Made by a program: the position numbers and the translations under genes
The notes under the pieces: generated by a model
What the model was told of the DNA's origin: nothing
The model's input: the letters and a program-made list of their open reading frames with translations, nothing else
Database searches by the model: none
Part shown: one piece after another, positions 49,062 through 57,408 of the stretch
How the letters are laid out: every line of letters begins with the position of its first letter
Numbering within the stretch: the first letter of the stretch is position 1
Assembly: GCF_963378095.1 (NCBI RefSeq)
Contig: NZ_OY726397.1
Location: forward strand, 2,294,001-2,358,000
Source: Mycolicibacterium sp. MU0053
GTDB taxonomy: Bacteria; Actinomycetota; Actinomycetes; Mycobacteriales; Mycobacteriaceae
Direction: 5' to 3'
DNA length: 64,000 bases

Positions 49062-50037
49062 CGGCACTGCCCTTCGGGTCGATGGCGGGCTCGGACAGGT
49101 CGCCGCCGGCCTCGATGGTGTCGGCGACGGCCTGCTCGATCTCCTCGGCCAGTTCGGCGGTGGCTCCGACCGGGTTGCCGTCCGCGTCGAATTCGAGCGC
49201 CTGATCGTGGTGGCTGCCCAGATAGGCGTCGACGACGGCGGGATTGTCGGCCAGTGCGCCCGGCGGTGATTCGGCGATCACCGCGCCCTGCGCCATCACC
49301 ACGACCCAGTCGCTGATGTCGCGGATGACGTCCATGTCGTGCTCGACGAAGACCACCGTCATCCCTTGTGCGCGCAGTGTTTTGACGTGCTCGAGCAGGC
49401 TTTCGGTCAGTGCCGGGTTGACGCCGGCCATCGGCTCGTCGAGCATCACGACTTTCGGGTCGGTCATCAGCGCGCGCGCCATCTCGAGCAGTTTGCGTTG
49501 GCCGCCGGACAGCGAGCCGGCCATGTCGTCGGCCTTGGCGTCGAGCTTGAACCGGACCAGCATCTCGCGGGCGCGTGTGGTGATCTCGGCTTCCTGTTTG
49601 CGCCACCGGAACGGCAACAGCGAGCTGACGATCCGCTCGCCGATCTGCCCGGTCGCACCCAGGCGAACGTTGTCCAGCACCGACATCCGCGACAGCGCCT
49701 TGGTCAATTGGAACGTCCGTACCACTCCCTGGCGGGCGACGCGGTGCGGATGCTGGCGGCCCAGGTCGACGCCGTCGAGGGTCCAGGTTCCGGTGTCGGA
49801 CCGGTCGAAGCCCGTGAGCAGGTTGAAGAAGGTGGTCTTGCCCGCGCCATTCGGGCCGATCAGTCCGGTGATGTGGCCGCGTTGGATTTCCAGATGCGCC
49901 ACGTCGACGGCCTTGAGGCCGCCGAACGAGCGGGAAATATTGTCCACCACGATGATCGGATCCGGCTTGGCCGACCCCGGCTCGGCGCGGACGTAGGCGA
50001 AGGCGGGGCTGGCGGTCGAGTGGGTGCGGTCAGCCAT
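49054..50037 (-). CDS. livG: Branched-chain-type ABC transporter ATP-binding protein LivG
   Basis: 327 residues. Walker A GPNGAGKTT, signature LSGGQRKL, Walker B VVMLDEPMAGVNP and VFVEHDMD. It is longer than usual LivG (~255): about 25 residues extend the N-terminus and about 50 acidic residues extend the C-terminus (AELAEEIEQAVADTIEAGGDL), a possible regulatory tail. It overlaps livM by eight bases and livF by eight. Confidence 0.94.
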   Translation of the reverse strand: MADRTHSTASPAFAYVRAEPGSAKPDPIIVVDNISRSFGGLKAVDVAHLEIQRGHITGLIGPNGAGKTTFFNLLTGFDRSDTGTWTLDGVDLGRQHPHRVARQGVVRTFQLTKALSRMSVLDNVRLGATGQIGERIVSSLLPFRWRKQEAEITTRAREMLVRFKLDAKADDMAGSLSGGQRKLLEMARALMTDPKVVMLDEPMAGVNPALTESLLEHVKTLRAQGMTVVFVEHDMDVIRDISDWVVVMAQGAVIAESPPGALADNPAVVDAYLGSHHDQALEFDADGNPVGATAELAEEIEQAVADTIEAGGDLSEPAIDPKGSADD

Positions 50038-51019
50038 CGAGTTGCACCTCCCGTTTCTTGCCCATTATTCCCTGCGGTCGGAACACCATCAGCACGATGA
50101 TCAGGATGCCGAGCAGGACATAGCGCGTCGCGCCCACCTGGGCGTCGGTCAGGGGGAGCAGCGGATCGGGCCCGGAGATCGCCTGCCGCAACAACGCATC
50201 CGGGATGGCCAGCAGGAACCAGAACAGCATGGCGCCGATGACGGGCCCGAACACCGTCGCCGCGCCACCGAGCAGCAACGCGCCGAAGGCGTAGAACGTC
50301 TGAGATGTCGAGTAGAAGTCGGGATGGATCGACTTCGTCTGCAGCGCGTTGAAGACCCCGCCCATGCCGCCGATCACCCCGCCGAGCACCAAGGCCTGCA
50401 GCTTGTAGGCGAAGACGTTCTTGCCGAGCGCGCGGGCGGCGTCCTCGTCCTCGCGGATCGCCTTGAGTACCCGGCCCCACGGGCTGTGGGTCAGCAGGTA
50501 GACGAAGGCGCAGAGCACCGCCACCAGGGTCCAGCCGACGACCATGGCCCACAGGTCGTCGCCGACGAACTTCATGCCCAGCAGCGAGTACTGCTTGCTG
50601 GAGTCGAACGGACTGAATCGGGTGAAGGGGTCGGCAAATCCGTACAGCCCGTTGGTGGAACCGGTCACCGGGTTGGCCGCGGTGGATCGAAATATCAGCC
50701 GGAGCACTTCGGCGGTCGCGATGGTCGCTATCGCCAGATAGTCGGCGCGCAGCCGCAGCGTGGGAATGCCGAGGACGACGGCAAGCAGCCCGGCCGCGAG
50801 CAGGCCGACCAGGACGCCCACCCACAACGGCTGCTGGTACGTGACCGTCATGACGCCCACGCCGTAGCCGCCGAGCAGCGCGAAGCCGATCTGGCCGAAG
50901 TTCAGCAGGCCGGTGTAGCCGAAATGCAGGTTCAGGCCGATCGCCAGCAGCGCGTAGAAGATGGCCGACGGCCCGATGAGTTGAGCGAACGACGACTGCA
51001 GCGCGGTGAGGATGTCCAT
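50030..51019 (-). CDS. livM: Branched-chain-type ABC transporter permease LivM
   Basis: 329 residues and about eight to ten TM segments. GLNLHFGYTGLLNFGQIGFALLGGYG is the LivM signature, and GRVLKAIREDEDAARALGKNVFAYKL is the coupling loop that contacts the ATPases. It forms the translocation path with LivH. It starts seven bases after livH. Confidence 0.95.
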   Translation of the reverse strand: MDILTALQSSFAQLIGPSAIFYALLAIGLNLHFGYTGLLNFGQIGFALLGGYGVGVMTVTYQQPLWVGVLVGLLAAGLLAVVLGIPTLRLRADYLAIATIATAEVLRLIFRSTAANPVTGSTNGLYGFADPFTRFSPFDSSKQYSLLGMKFVGDDLWAMVVGWTLVAVLCAFVYLLTHSPWGRVLKAIREDEDAARALGKNVFAYKLQALVLGGVIGGMGGVFNALQTKSIHPDFYSTSQTFYAFGALLLGGAATVFGPVIGAMLFWFLLAIPDALLRQAISGPDPLLPLTDAQVGATRYVLLGILIIVLMVFRPQGIMGKKREVQLDG

Positions 51020-51026
51020 CGGTACC

Positions 51027-52316
51027 TCACCCGATCCTTTCGCGCGAGCCGAGAATGCCCTGGGGGCGGACGATCAGGATGAAGATCAGGATGAGCAGTC
51101 CGCCGATGTACTTCAGGTCGGGGTTGATCACCAGCGTGGACAGCTGGACCAGCAGGCCGACGATCAGGCACCCCAGCAGCGCCCCGTAGGCGGTCCCGAG
51201 CCCGCCCAGGGTGATGCCGGCGAACATCAGCAGCAGCAGTTTGAAGCCCATCTCCCATTGCACCCGGCCGCCGAGTTCGGACATGGCCAGCAGCACCCCG
51301 CCGAGTGCCGCCAGACCGCCGCCGAGGCACCACACGTAGGTGATCACCCGCTCGACGTTGATCCCGGAGGCCGCGGCCAGGTCCTTGTTGTCGGCGACCG
51401 CGCGCATCGCCTTGCCGACCTTGGTCTTCTGCAGCAGCAGCGCGACGGTCACCAGCACCACGACGCTGATCGCGATCGTCAGGAGGGTGATGTCGGTGAC
51501 CGCGACCGGACCCCACTGGCGTTGGGCGCTGACGGGGTAGTCCGCGAACGCCTGGGTGCGGTCCGAGAACAGCATGAGGATCAGATAGCGCAGGGCGATC
51601 GCGAGGCCGATCGAGACCACCAACTGTGGAATCAATCCCACTCGTCGCTTGCGCAGGGGACGCCAGACGCCCGCGTTGTTGAGCCAGCCGACCGCGACGC
51701 CTGCCACGACGGCGAGCAGCGACGCGGCGATCAACCCCATCCCCATCGCGACGTTGAAGATCCACGCGAAGACCGCGCCGAGGGTGACCAACTCGCCGTG
51801 GGCGAAGTTGGTGAGGCCGGTGGTCCCGAAGATCAGGCTCAGCCCGATGGCGGCGACCGCGATCACCAGTCCGAACCGAAGGCCATCGATGGTCAACCGG
51901 ATGACGCGTTCGTAGAGCGGGGTGGACATCCCGGTCCGCACCTCACCGAAGGTGAAGATGACGTTGTTGGTGCGGCCCGCGATCACGTCCCGGGTGACCG
52001 CGTGCTGCACGCTGACTCCCTCGGGCAGGCTCTCGGCGTCGACCTCGAAGGTGTGCGGTCCGATGGGCACCTGAAAAGTCCACCGGCCGGTGTCGTCCGA
52101 CTCGGTGACGGCGACCTCGGTGCCGTCGGGGTCCAGCGCGCGTACCCGGGCGTCGGGGACGGGCGTGCCGGCGTTCACCAGCCGGCCCGAGACCGTCGCG
52201 GTCTCGTCCTCCTGGGCGCCGGCGGGACCGGCGCAGAGCAGACCCGCGAAGACCGCGACAATCAGCAGGAGGAAGCCACGCACTACGAAGTGTTTCCCGG
52301 GGGAGGGCAACCCCAC
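51027..52316 (-). CDS. livH: LivH-type permease with N-terminal secreted beta-sandwich domain
   Basis: 429 residues from GTG 52316, chosen because GGAGG (52325-52329) lies eight bases upstream; TTG 52322 is too close. Residues 1-35 are a signal peptide ending AGPAGAQ. Residues ~40-115 are a carboxypeptidase-regulatory-like Ig fold (ATVSGRLVNAGTPVPDARV, then TGRWTFQVPIGPHTFEV). A standard LivH permease follows from about 130 (GLSLIFGTTGLTNFAHGELVTLG; coupling loop AMRAVADNKDLAAASGIN). Ordinary LivH is ~290 residues without this part. The added domain would sit outside, where binding proteins dock. Confidence 0.93.
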   Translation of the reverse strand: MGLPSPGKHFVVRGFLLLIVAVFAGLLCAGPAGAQEDETATVSGRLVNAGTPVPDARVRALDPDGTEVAVTESDDTGRWTFQVPIGPHTFEVDAESLPEGVSVQHAVTRDVIAGRTNNVIFTFGEVRTGMSTPLYERVIRLTIDGLRFGLVIAVAAIGLSLIFGTTGLTNFAHGELVTLGAVFAWIFNVAMGMGLIAASLLAVVAGVAVGWLNNAGVWRPLRKRRVGLIPQLVVSIGLAIALRYLILMLFSDRTQAFADYPVSAQRQWGPVAVTDITLLTIAISVVVLVTVALLLQKTKVGKAMRAVADNKDLAAASGINVERVITYVWCLGGGLAALGGVLLAMSELGGRVQWEMGFKLLLLMFAGITLGGLGTAYGALLGCLIVGLLVQLSTLVINPDLKYIGGLLILIFILIVRPQGILGSRERIG

Positions 52317-52339
52317 TGACAAAACCTCCGTTGCGGTCG

Positions 52340-52378
52340 ATCACGCACGGCCGGCGTGATGCGGCTTCCGGGACCCTA
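52340..52378 (-). promoter_or_regulatory. livH promoter element and leader inverted repeat
   Basis: On the minus strand TAGGGT (52378-52373) fits a -10, placing transcription start near 52366. Downstream, ATCACGC (52340-52346) and GCGTGAT (52354-52360) form a perfect inverted repeat with a seven-base spacer, just before the livH Shine-Dalgarno. It could be an operator or a leader hairpin. Confidence 0.45.
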
Positions 52379-52542
52379 TTAGGTTTCGGCGCTACCCGGC
52401 GCGCTTCTGGGATGTCAAATGTTTATCAGTTGTTGCGCGGGTGCGCCGGATAAGGCACCGCGAGTCGGATTGGCAGAATTTCATGCCAAGATGTCACTAC
52501 TGCCACTTTCGGGGCGCGCATGGCCGCGCCAAGCTGGTGTTC

Positions 52543-52659
52543 ATGATGGTGCTGATGCTCTTTCTCGGGATGCTGGTGGCGGTCTCGGTGGCGGCGGTTC
52601 TGGATCTGACGCCGGACACCCATCGTCAGGCCTCCCAGCACGGGGACCTCCAGTTCTGA
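52543..52659 (+). CDS. Possible small membrane protein
   Basis: 38 residues from ATG 52543; GTG 52537 is an alternative. One hydrophobic helix, MMVLMLFLGMLVAVSVAAVL, is followed by a short polar tail. It lies divergent from livH and 56 bases before the second binding-protein gene. No Shine-Dalgarno stands out. Hydrophobicity and position suggest a real small ORF, but chance cannot be excluded. The flanking 52379-52542 shows nothing else. Confidence 0.4.
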   Translation: MMVLMLFLGMLVAVSVAAVLDLTPDTHRQASQHGDLQF

Positions 52660-52715
52660 TCGACGGCCGCGCCGCGCGTCGGGTCGTTGGCTATGTTTAC
52701 CCGTAGTCCGGCGAG

Positions 52716-53930
52716 GTGGAGGTCGATGTGCGCGGTGCCGTACGAGGTGTTCTTGCCCTGAGTGCGGCGGCCTGTGTCGTTCTCGCCGGGTGCGCGCAAT
52801 CCTCTTCGGGCGAGCAGGCCGACGCCAGCGCGCTGCAGATCGTGGAACAGGTGCGCATCGACCAAAACGGCGATCAGGTGCTGCCCGAGACGACGCCGGC
52901 GCGGCCGCCGGCCAGTCCGGCAGGTGATGGCAGCGCCGTCTGCCCGCCACTGTCGCTGGCCACCGCCGCGACGCTGACCGGTCCCGATGCCGCGCTGGGC
53001 CGCGGTGTCACAAACGGCATCCAGTTGGCCGTCGACGACCACAACGCCGCCAATCCCGGGTGCCAAGTTCAATTGAAAACCTTTGACACCGAAGGTGATC
53101 CGGACACCGCACGGGAGAACGCGCAGCAGATCGTCGAAGACGCCTTCACCCTGGGGGTCGTCGGTCCGGGCTTCTCCACCGAGGCGATGGCCACCGGCGA
53201 GATCTTCGACCGCGCCGGCATGGTGGCGGCCACCCCGTCGGCCACCAGCGTCGCGTTGGCCGATCAGGGCTGGCGCACCTTCGTCCGCGGTCTGGCCAAC
53301 GACGGCGTCCAGGGCATGGCGGTGGCCAACTACATCAAGAAGCAGTTGGGTGCCGGTGCGGTGTGTGTGGTCGACGACGGCACCGACTACGGCACGGGGC
53401 TGGCGCAGGCGGTGCGCGAAATCCTGGGGCCCACCGCCGATCCCGGCTGCGGTGTCGCGCTCGATGCCGGTGCTCCGGCGGACGCGGCGACCGCCATCAA
53501 GGAACGCAACCCGGATGCGGTGTTCTTCGCGGGTTACTACTCGCAGTCGGCGCCACTGGTACGCGCCTTACGCGATGCGGGGGTGACCGCCGACTTCGTC
53601 AGCGCCGACGGGAGTAAGGACCCCGAATTCGTCACGCTGGCAGGGGAATCCGCGCGCGATGCGGTGTTGTCGTGTTCCTGCGGTCCCGACCGGCCGGAGT
53701 TCGTGACGGCCTACACCGAGAAGTTCGGCCAAGCGCCGGGAACCTTCAGCGCCGGGGCGTACGACCTCGGGACGATCCTGCTGGCCGGGATCGATTCCGG
53801 CGCCAGGACCAGGCCGGCGCTGCTGGACTTCGTGCAGAACTATCGGGGCCGCGGTCTGGAACGCGAGTACCAGTGGGCCGAGAACGGGGAGCTCGCCAGC
53901 ACGATGATTTGGATCTACAAGGTGCAGTGA
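52716..53930 (+). CDS. ABC transporter substrate-binding lipoprotein (type I fold) 2
   Basis: 404 residues, GTG 52716 (GTG 52728 is an alternative). The signal peptide ends in the lipobox LAGC. A Pro/Ala linker leads to CPPLSLATAATLTGPDAALGRG, GVVGPGFSTEAMATGEIF, ATPSATSVALADQGWRTFVR and DDGTDYGTGLAQAV, a Leu/Ile/Val-binding-protein-like fold. CSCGPDRPEF adds a Cys pair. It is divergent from livH and differs strongly from the first binding protein, so the transporter may have two ligand specificities. Confidence 0.9.
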   Translation: MEVDVRGAVRGVLALSAAACVVLAGCAQSSSGEQADASALQIVEQVRIDQNGDQVLPETTPARPPASPAGDGSAVCPPLSLATAATLTGPDAALGRGVTNGIQLAVDDHNAANPGCQVQLKTFDTEGDPDTARENAQQIVEDAFTLGVVGPGFSTEAMATGEIFDRAGMVAATPSATSVALADQGWRTFVRGLANDGVQGMAVANYIKKQLGAGAVCVVDDGTDYGTGLAQAVREILGPTADPGCGVALDAGAPADAATAIKERNPDAVFFAGYYSQSAPLVRALRDAGVTADFVSADGSKDPEFVTLAGESARDAVLSCSCGPDRPEFVTAYTEKFGQAPGTFSAGAYDLGTILLAGIDSGARTRPALLDFVQNYRGRGLEREYQWAENGELASTMIWIYKVQ

Positions 53931-53937
53931 CCGCGCG

Positions 53938-54162
53938 TCAGCGCGCAATCCGAAAACGTTTCACCCGTGACGTGGCTCCGGAGACCAGTTCGACCCGGCT
54001 GGGGGCGACGCCGAAATGCTCGGCGAGCACCCGGATCACAGCCGCCGTAGCCTTGCCCTCCAGGGCTCGCTCGCGCACGTACACGGTCAATTGGTCCGTC
54101 GGGTCCGTCGCTTCCTCGACCAACGGACCCTTCTTGCTGCCCGGTTTGACCCGGACAGTCAC
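53938..54162 (-). CDS. DUF167 (YggU) family protein
   Basis: 74 residues from GTG 54162 (GTG 54165 is equally possible). TVRVKPGSKKGP, LTVYVRERALEGKATAAVIRVLAEHFGV and VELVSGATSRVKRFRI are the complete family signature. The frame upstream runs into the thiolase gene and is not needed. It follows the thiolase by 16 bases. The function is unknown in any organism. Confidence 0.9.
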   Translation of the reverse strand: MTVRVKPGSKKGPLVEEATDPTDQLTVYVRERALEGKATAAVIRVLAEHFGVAPSRVELVSGATSRVKRFRIAR

Positions 54163-54178
54163 CACCTCGTCGCGCTGC

Positions 54179-55381
54179 TCAGCGGGCAACGACGACGGAT
54201 GAGCCGTGGCCGAACAGGCCCTGGTTGGCGGTGACGCCCACCGTCGCACCCTCGACCTGACGACCGGTGGCCTGACCCTTGAGTTGCCAGTTCAATTCGC
54301 AGACCTGGGCGATGGCCTGGGCGGGGATGGCTTCGCCGAAGCAGGACAGGCCGCCGGACGGATTGACCGGCACCCGGCCGCCGATCGAGGTCGCCCCGCT
54401 GCGCAGTAGTTGTTCGGCTTCGCCTTTGGCGCACAGGCCCAGGTGTTCGTACCAGTCCAGTTCCAGCGCGGTGGACAGGTCATACACCTCGGCAAGGCTG
54501 ACGTCCTCGGGGCCGATGCCGGCCTCGGCGTAGGCGGCGTCGAGGATCTGGTCCTTGAACACCCGTCCCGGCGCCTCGACGACGGCGGTGGAATCGGTGG
54601 CGATGTCCGGCAATTCGGGCAGGTGCTGCGGGTAGCGCGGGGTCACGGTGGAGATCGCCCGCACCGACGGCACGCCATCGAGGGACCCGAGGTGTTTTTC
54701 GGCAAAGGACTTGCTGGCCACGATCAGCGCTGCGGCGCCGTCGGAGGTCGCGCAGATGTCGAGCTGGCGCAGCGGGTCGGCGACGACCGGGCTGGCGAGC
54801 ACGTCTTCGACGGCGGATTCCTTGCGGTAGCGGGCGTTCGGGTTCTGTAGGCCGTGCCGGGAGTTCTTCACCTTCACTTGGGCGAAGTCTTCGGCGGTGG
54901 CGCCGTAGAGGTCCATCCGGCGCCGCGCCAGTAGCGCGAAGTAGACCGGGTTCATCGCCCCGATCAGATGGAAGCGTTGCCAGTCCGGATCGTTGCGGCG
55001 TTCGCCGCCGACCGGCGCGAAGGCGCCCTTCGGGGTGGTGTCGGCGCCGATCACCAGCGCCACCTCGCAGAAGCCGGCCAGGATCTGGGCCCGGGCGCTC
55101 TGCAGGGCTTGGGATCCGCTGGCGCAGGCCGCATAGCTGGAGGACACCGGAACGCCGTTCCAGCCCAGCTTCTGGGCGAAGGTCGAGCCGGCGATGAACC
55201 CCGGATAGCCGTTGCGGATGGTGTCCGCGCCGGCCACGAACTGAATTTGGCGCCAGTCCAGGTTGGCCTCGGCCAACGCGGCGCGAGCGGCCACCACACC
55301 GTATTCGGTGAAGTCGCGGCCCCACTTACCCCACGGGTGCATGCCCGCACCCAGGATGTACAGCGGTTCGGGTGTGCTCAC
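54179..55381 (-). CDS. Lipid-transfer protein/thiolase-like (Rv1627c-like)
   Basis: 400 residues of the SCP-x/thiolase-like fold: SSSYAACASGSQAL has the nucleophile-position Cys, CATSDGAAALIVAS follows, and VNPSGGLSCFGEAIPAQ and GLFGHGSSVVV end the protein. The thiolase GHP/CGGG active-site loops are altered (GGLSCFGEA; NQGLFGHG), as in the lipid-transfer members. It starts with GTGA overlapping the DUF35 stop. A thiolase-like/DUF35 pair usually forms a complex acting in sterol side-chain or polyketide-like chemistry. Confidence 0.88.
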   Translation of the reverse strand: MSTPEPLYILGAGMHPWGKWGRDFTEYGVVAARAALAEANLDWRQIQFVAGADTIRNGYPGFIAGSTFAQKLGWNGVPVSSSYAACASGSQALQSARAQILAGFCEVALVIGADTTPKGAFAPVGGERRNDPDWQRFHLIGAMNPVYFALLARRRMDLYGATAEDFAQVKVKNSRHGLQNPNARYRKESAVEDVLASPVVADPLRQLDICATSDGAAALIVASKSFAEKHLGSLDGVPSVRAISTVTPRYPQHLPELPDIATDSTAVVEAPGRVFKDQILDAAYAEAGIGPEDVSLAEVYDLSTALELDWYEHLGLCAKGEAEQLLRSGATSIGGRVPVNPSGGLSCFGEAIPAQAIAQVCELNWQLKGQATGRQVEGATVGVTANQGLFGHGSSVVVAR

Positions 55382-55812
55382 GCGATCCTCCAGGCGTAGG
55401 TGCTGCGCTCGACGCCGTCGTCGTCGGTGTAGAGCGCCATGGTGGTGAGCTCCATCTCCATCCCGACCGAAAGGTCGGCGGCCAGGGTGCCCTCGACGAC
55501 CTTGCCGAGCACGATCAGACCCTCGTCGGCCAGTTGCACCGCGGCGATCGCGAACGGCTCGAAGGGATCCGAGGCCGGATACGGCGCCGGCGGCGGATAG
55601 CGGTTCTCGGTGTAGCTCCAGATCGTGCCGCGCCGCGACAGCGGCACCAGATCCAGCGCGTCGCTGTCACATCCCGGGTTGGGGCAGTTGTTGGTCCGCG
55701 GCGGAAAGACATAGGTGGCGCACGCGGCGCACTTGCCGCCGATCAGGTGGGTCTCGCCGGCGTCGTCGGTGGCGAACCACCCCTCGATCGCGGGTTGGGT
55801 AGCTGCTGGCAC
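55378..55812 (-). CDS. DUF35 OB-fold/zinc-ribbon acyl-CoA-associated protein (Rv1628c-like)
   Basis: 144 residues from GTG 55812. The rubredoxin-like zinc ribbon is C-x2-C in GKCAACATYVFPP and NCPNPGC. An OB domain follows with RGTIWSYTENRYPPPAPYP and GLIVLGKVVEG. DUF35 proteins partner with thiolase-like enzymes and enoyl-CoA hydratases. It is encoded just upstream of, and overlapping, its thiolase-like partner. Confidence 0.9.
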   Translation of the reverse strand: MPAATQPAIEGWFATDDAGETHLIGGKCAACATYVFPPRTNNCPNPGCDSDALDLVPLSRRGTIWSYTENRYPPPAPYPASDPFEPFAIAAVQLADEGLIVLGKVVEGTLAADLSVGMEMELTTMALYTDDDGVERSTYAWRIA

Positions 55813-55880
55813 GCGGTTCAGCGTACCCAGCCGCGCCCGCATTACTGAAACGTGTTCCAGTTATCGGGACGCGGGCCGGA

Positions 55881-57350
55881 TCAGGCCACCTCCAAGGTTC
55901 GGATCTTCGGCCACAGGGTGTCCCAGCTCTCGGTGCGGCCGGTCAGCAGCCAGACCCCGATCTCGTCGCCGCCGCTGTCGAGGGTGTGGACCTCGGTGAA
56001 GTACGGACGCAGCCGATCCGGTCCCCCCTCGCCGAGGAACAACACCGAGTCGACCTCGGGCCCTGGCGGCGGGAAGTACCCATAGCTGCGGGTCGGACTG
56101 AATGCGGCGGGCAACCCGTAGGTGTTCGAGTAGCCGTCGATGTAGGCCGCGACGATGTAGGACTCACCGACGAGCGCGGTGCGCTGCCGTTGCTCCGGCG
56201 GCAGATCGGAATAGGCCGATGCCGCCTTCGCGGCGATGTTCTCGCCGATATCGGAGCGGGTCAGCGTGGCGCCCAGGTACAGCCCGCTCACCGCCAGGGC
56301 GACACTGAGCCCATAGGCCGGCCACACCGCCCGTTGCCACCGCGTGAGCCCCGCCTCGCGGCGCCGTTGCAGACCCAGCGCACCGACCGCGGCCAGGACG
56401 GCGAAGAAGCCCGCCAGGTAATACGGCCGGCCGGCCGTGATGACGAACAGTGCGTACAGCACGACGAAGGTGACGCCCAGGAAGCGGTAGGCGCGCAGCG
56501 CGGGATCGCGGGCCAGGCGGACGAGTCCGTACAGCGCGAGCGCGGCGGAGGCCACCCCGGCCCAGGCGATCAACTGCACCGCGATGCCGGGGCGGCCCCC
56601 GTAGAGCGGTCCCGCCTCGCCGGTCACCACCTCGGCCATCCCGAGCTGCGGCCAGCCGTGCCGCGCCTGCCACCACAGCGTGGGCGCAACAATCACCGCG
56701 CCCATACCGACGCCGCCCCACAGCAGCGGCCTGCGCAGCAGCTCGCGCGGCCCCACCGCGGCTACCGCGACCAGGAGCACCGCACACAGCAGCAGGACCT
56801 GGAACTTCGTCATCGCCGCGATGCCGGCGACCGCACCGAGCGCCAGCAGCAGTCGATCATCGCGGAGCCGGATCCAGCGCACCAGCAGCCACAGCAGGAC
56901 CAGCCAGCTCATCGGCTCCAGGACGTACGGCGTCAGCCAGTGTCCGCCGACCGCGGCCCACAGGGCAGTGGCCTGCGCCGCGGCCGCCAAGGTCTGGGCA
57001 CGTCCGTCGCAGCCGATCTCACGGGCGATCAGCGCGGCCAGCACCACCGCACCCATCGTTGCCAGGATCGCCGGGACCCGCAGCGCAACAATCGAATCGG
57101 TGAAAAGACTATCGCTGAGGGCGGCCAGCGCCGGGGTCAGCGGCGGCTGGTCGGCCGAGCCCCAGTCGAGGTGGCTACGGCCAATGGCCAACATGTACAC
57201 CTCGTCGAACCAATAGCCGCGCCCCGCGACGGCGGCGCCGAGTTGCGCGATTCCCACCGCTGCGGTGATGACGGCCACGGCGCGCACGGCCAGCGGCGGC
57301 ACATCGACGGACGGGGGCACGGGCGGGTTGTGTGTCGTTGATCTAGTCAC
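55881..57350 (-). CDS. GT39/PMT-like membrane glycosyltransferase
   Basis: 489 residues and about eleven TM segments. The first extracytoplasmic loop GRGYWFDEVYMLAIG carries the DE pair typical of GT-C enzymes, followed by SADQPPLTPAL. A soluble C-terminal part at about 390-489 lies outside. This resembles ArnT/PMT-family transferases that use polyprenyl-phosphate sugars to glycosylate cell-envelope lipids or proteins. Donor and acceptor are not inferable. It is divergent from polA. Confidence 0.85.
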   Translation of the reverse strand: MTRSTTHNPPVPPSVDVPPLAVRAVAVITAAVGIAQLGAAVAGRGYWFDEVYMLAIGRSHLDWGSADQPPLTPALAALSDSLFTDSIVALRVPAILATMGAVVLAALIAREIGCDGRAQTLAAAAQATALWAAVGGHWLTPYVLEPMSWLVLLWLLVRWIRLRDDRLLLALGAVAGIAAMTKFQVLLLCAVLLVAVAAVGPRELLRRPLLWGGVGMGAVIVAPTLWWQARHGWPQLGMAEVVTGEAGPLYGGRPGIAVQLIAWAGVASAALALYGLVRLARDPALRAYRFLGVTFVVLYALFVITAGRPYYLAGFFAVLAAVGALGLQRRREAGLTRWQRAVWPAYGLSVALAVSGLYLGATLTRSDIGENIAAKAASAYSDLPPEQRQRTALVGESYIVAAYIDGYSNTYGLPAAFSPTRSYGYFPPPGPEVDSVLFLGEGGPDRLRPYFTEVHTLDSGGDEIGVWLLTGRTESWDTLWPKIRTLEVA

Positions 57351-57408
57351 CGCTGGGCCAGGGTAGTGCCGACCCGGGTGTCACCGCCGATGCCTAGAGT
57401 GGTGAACC

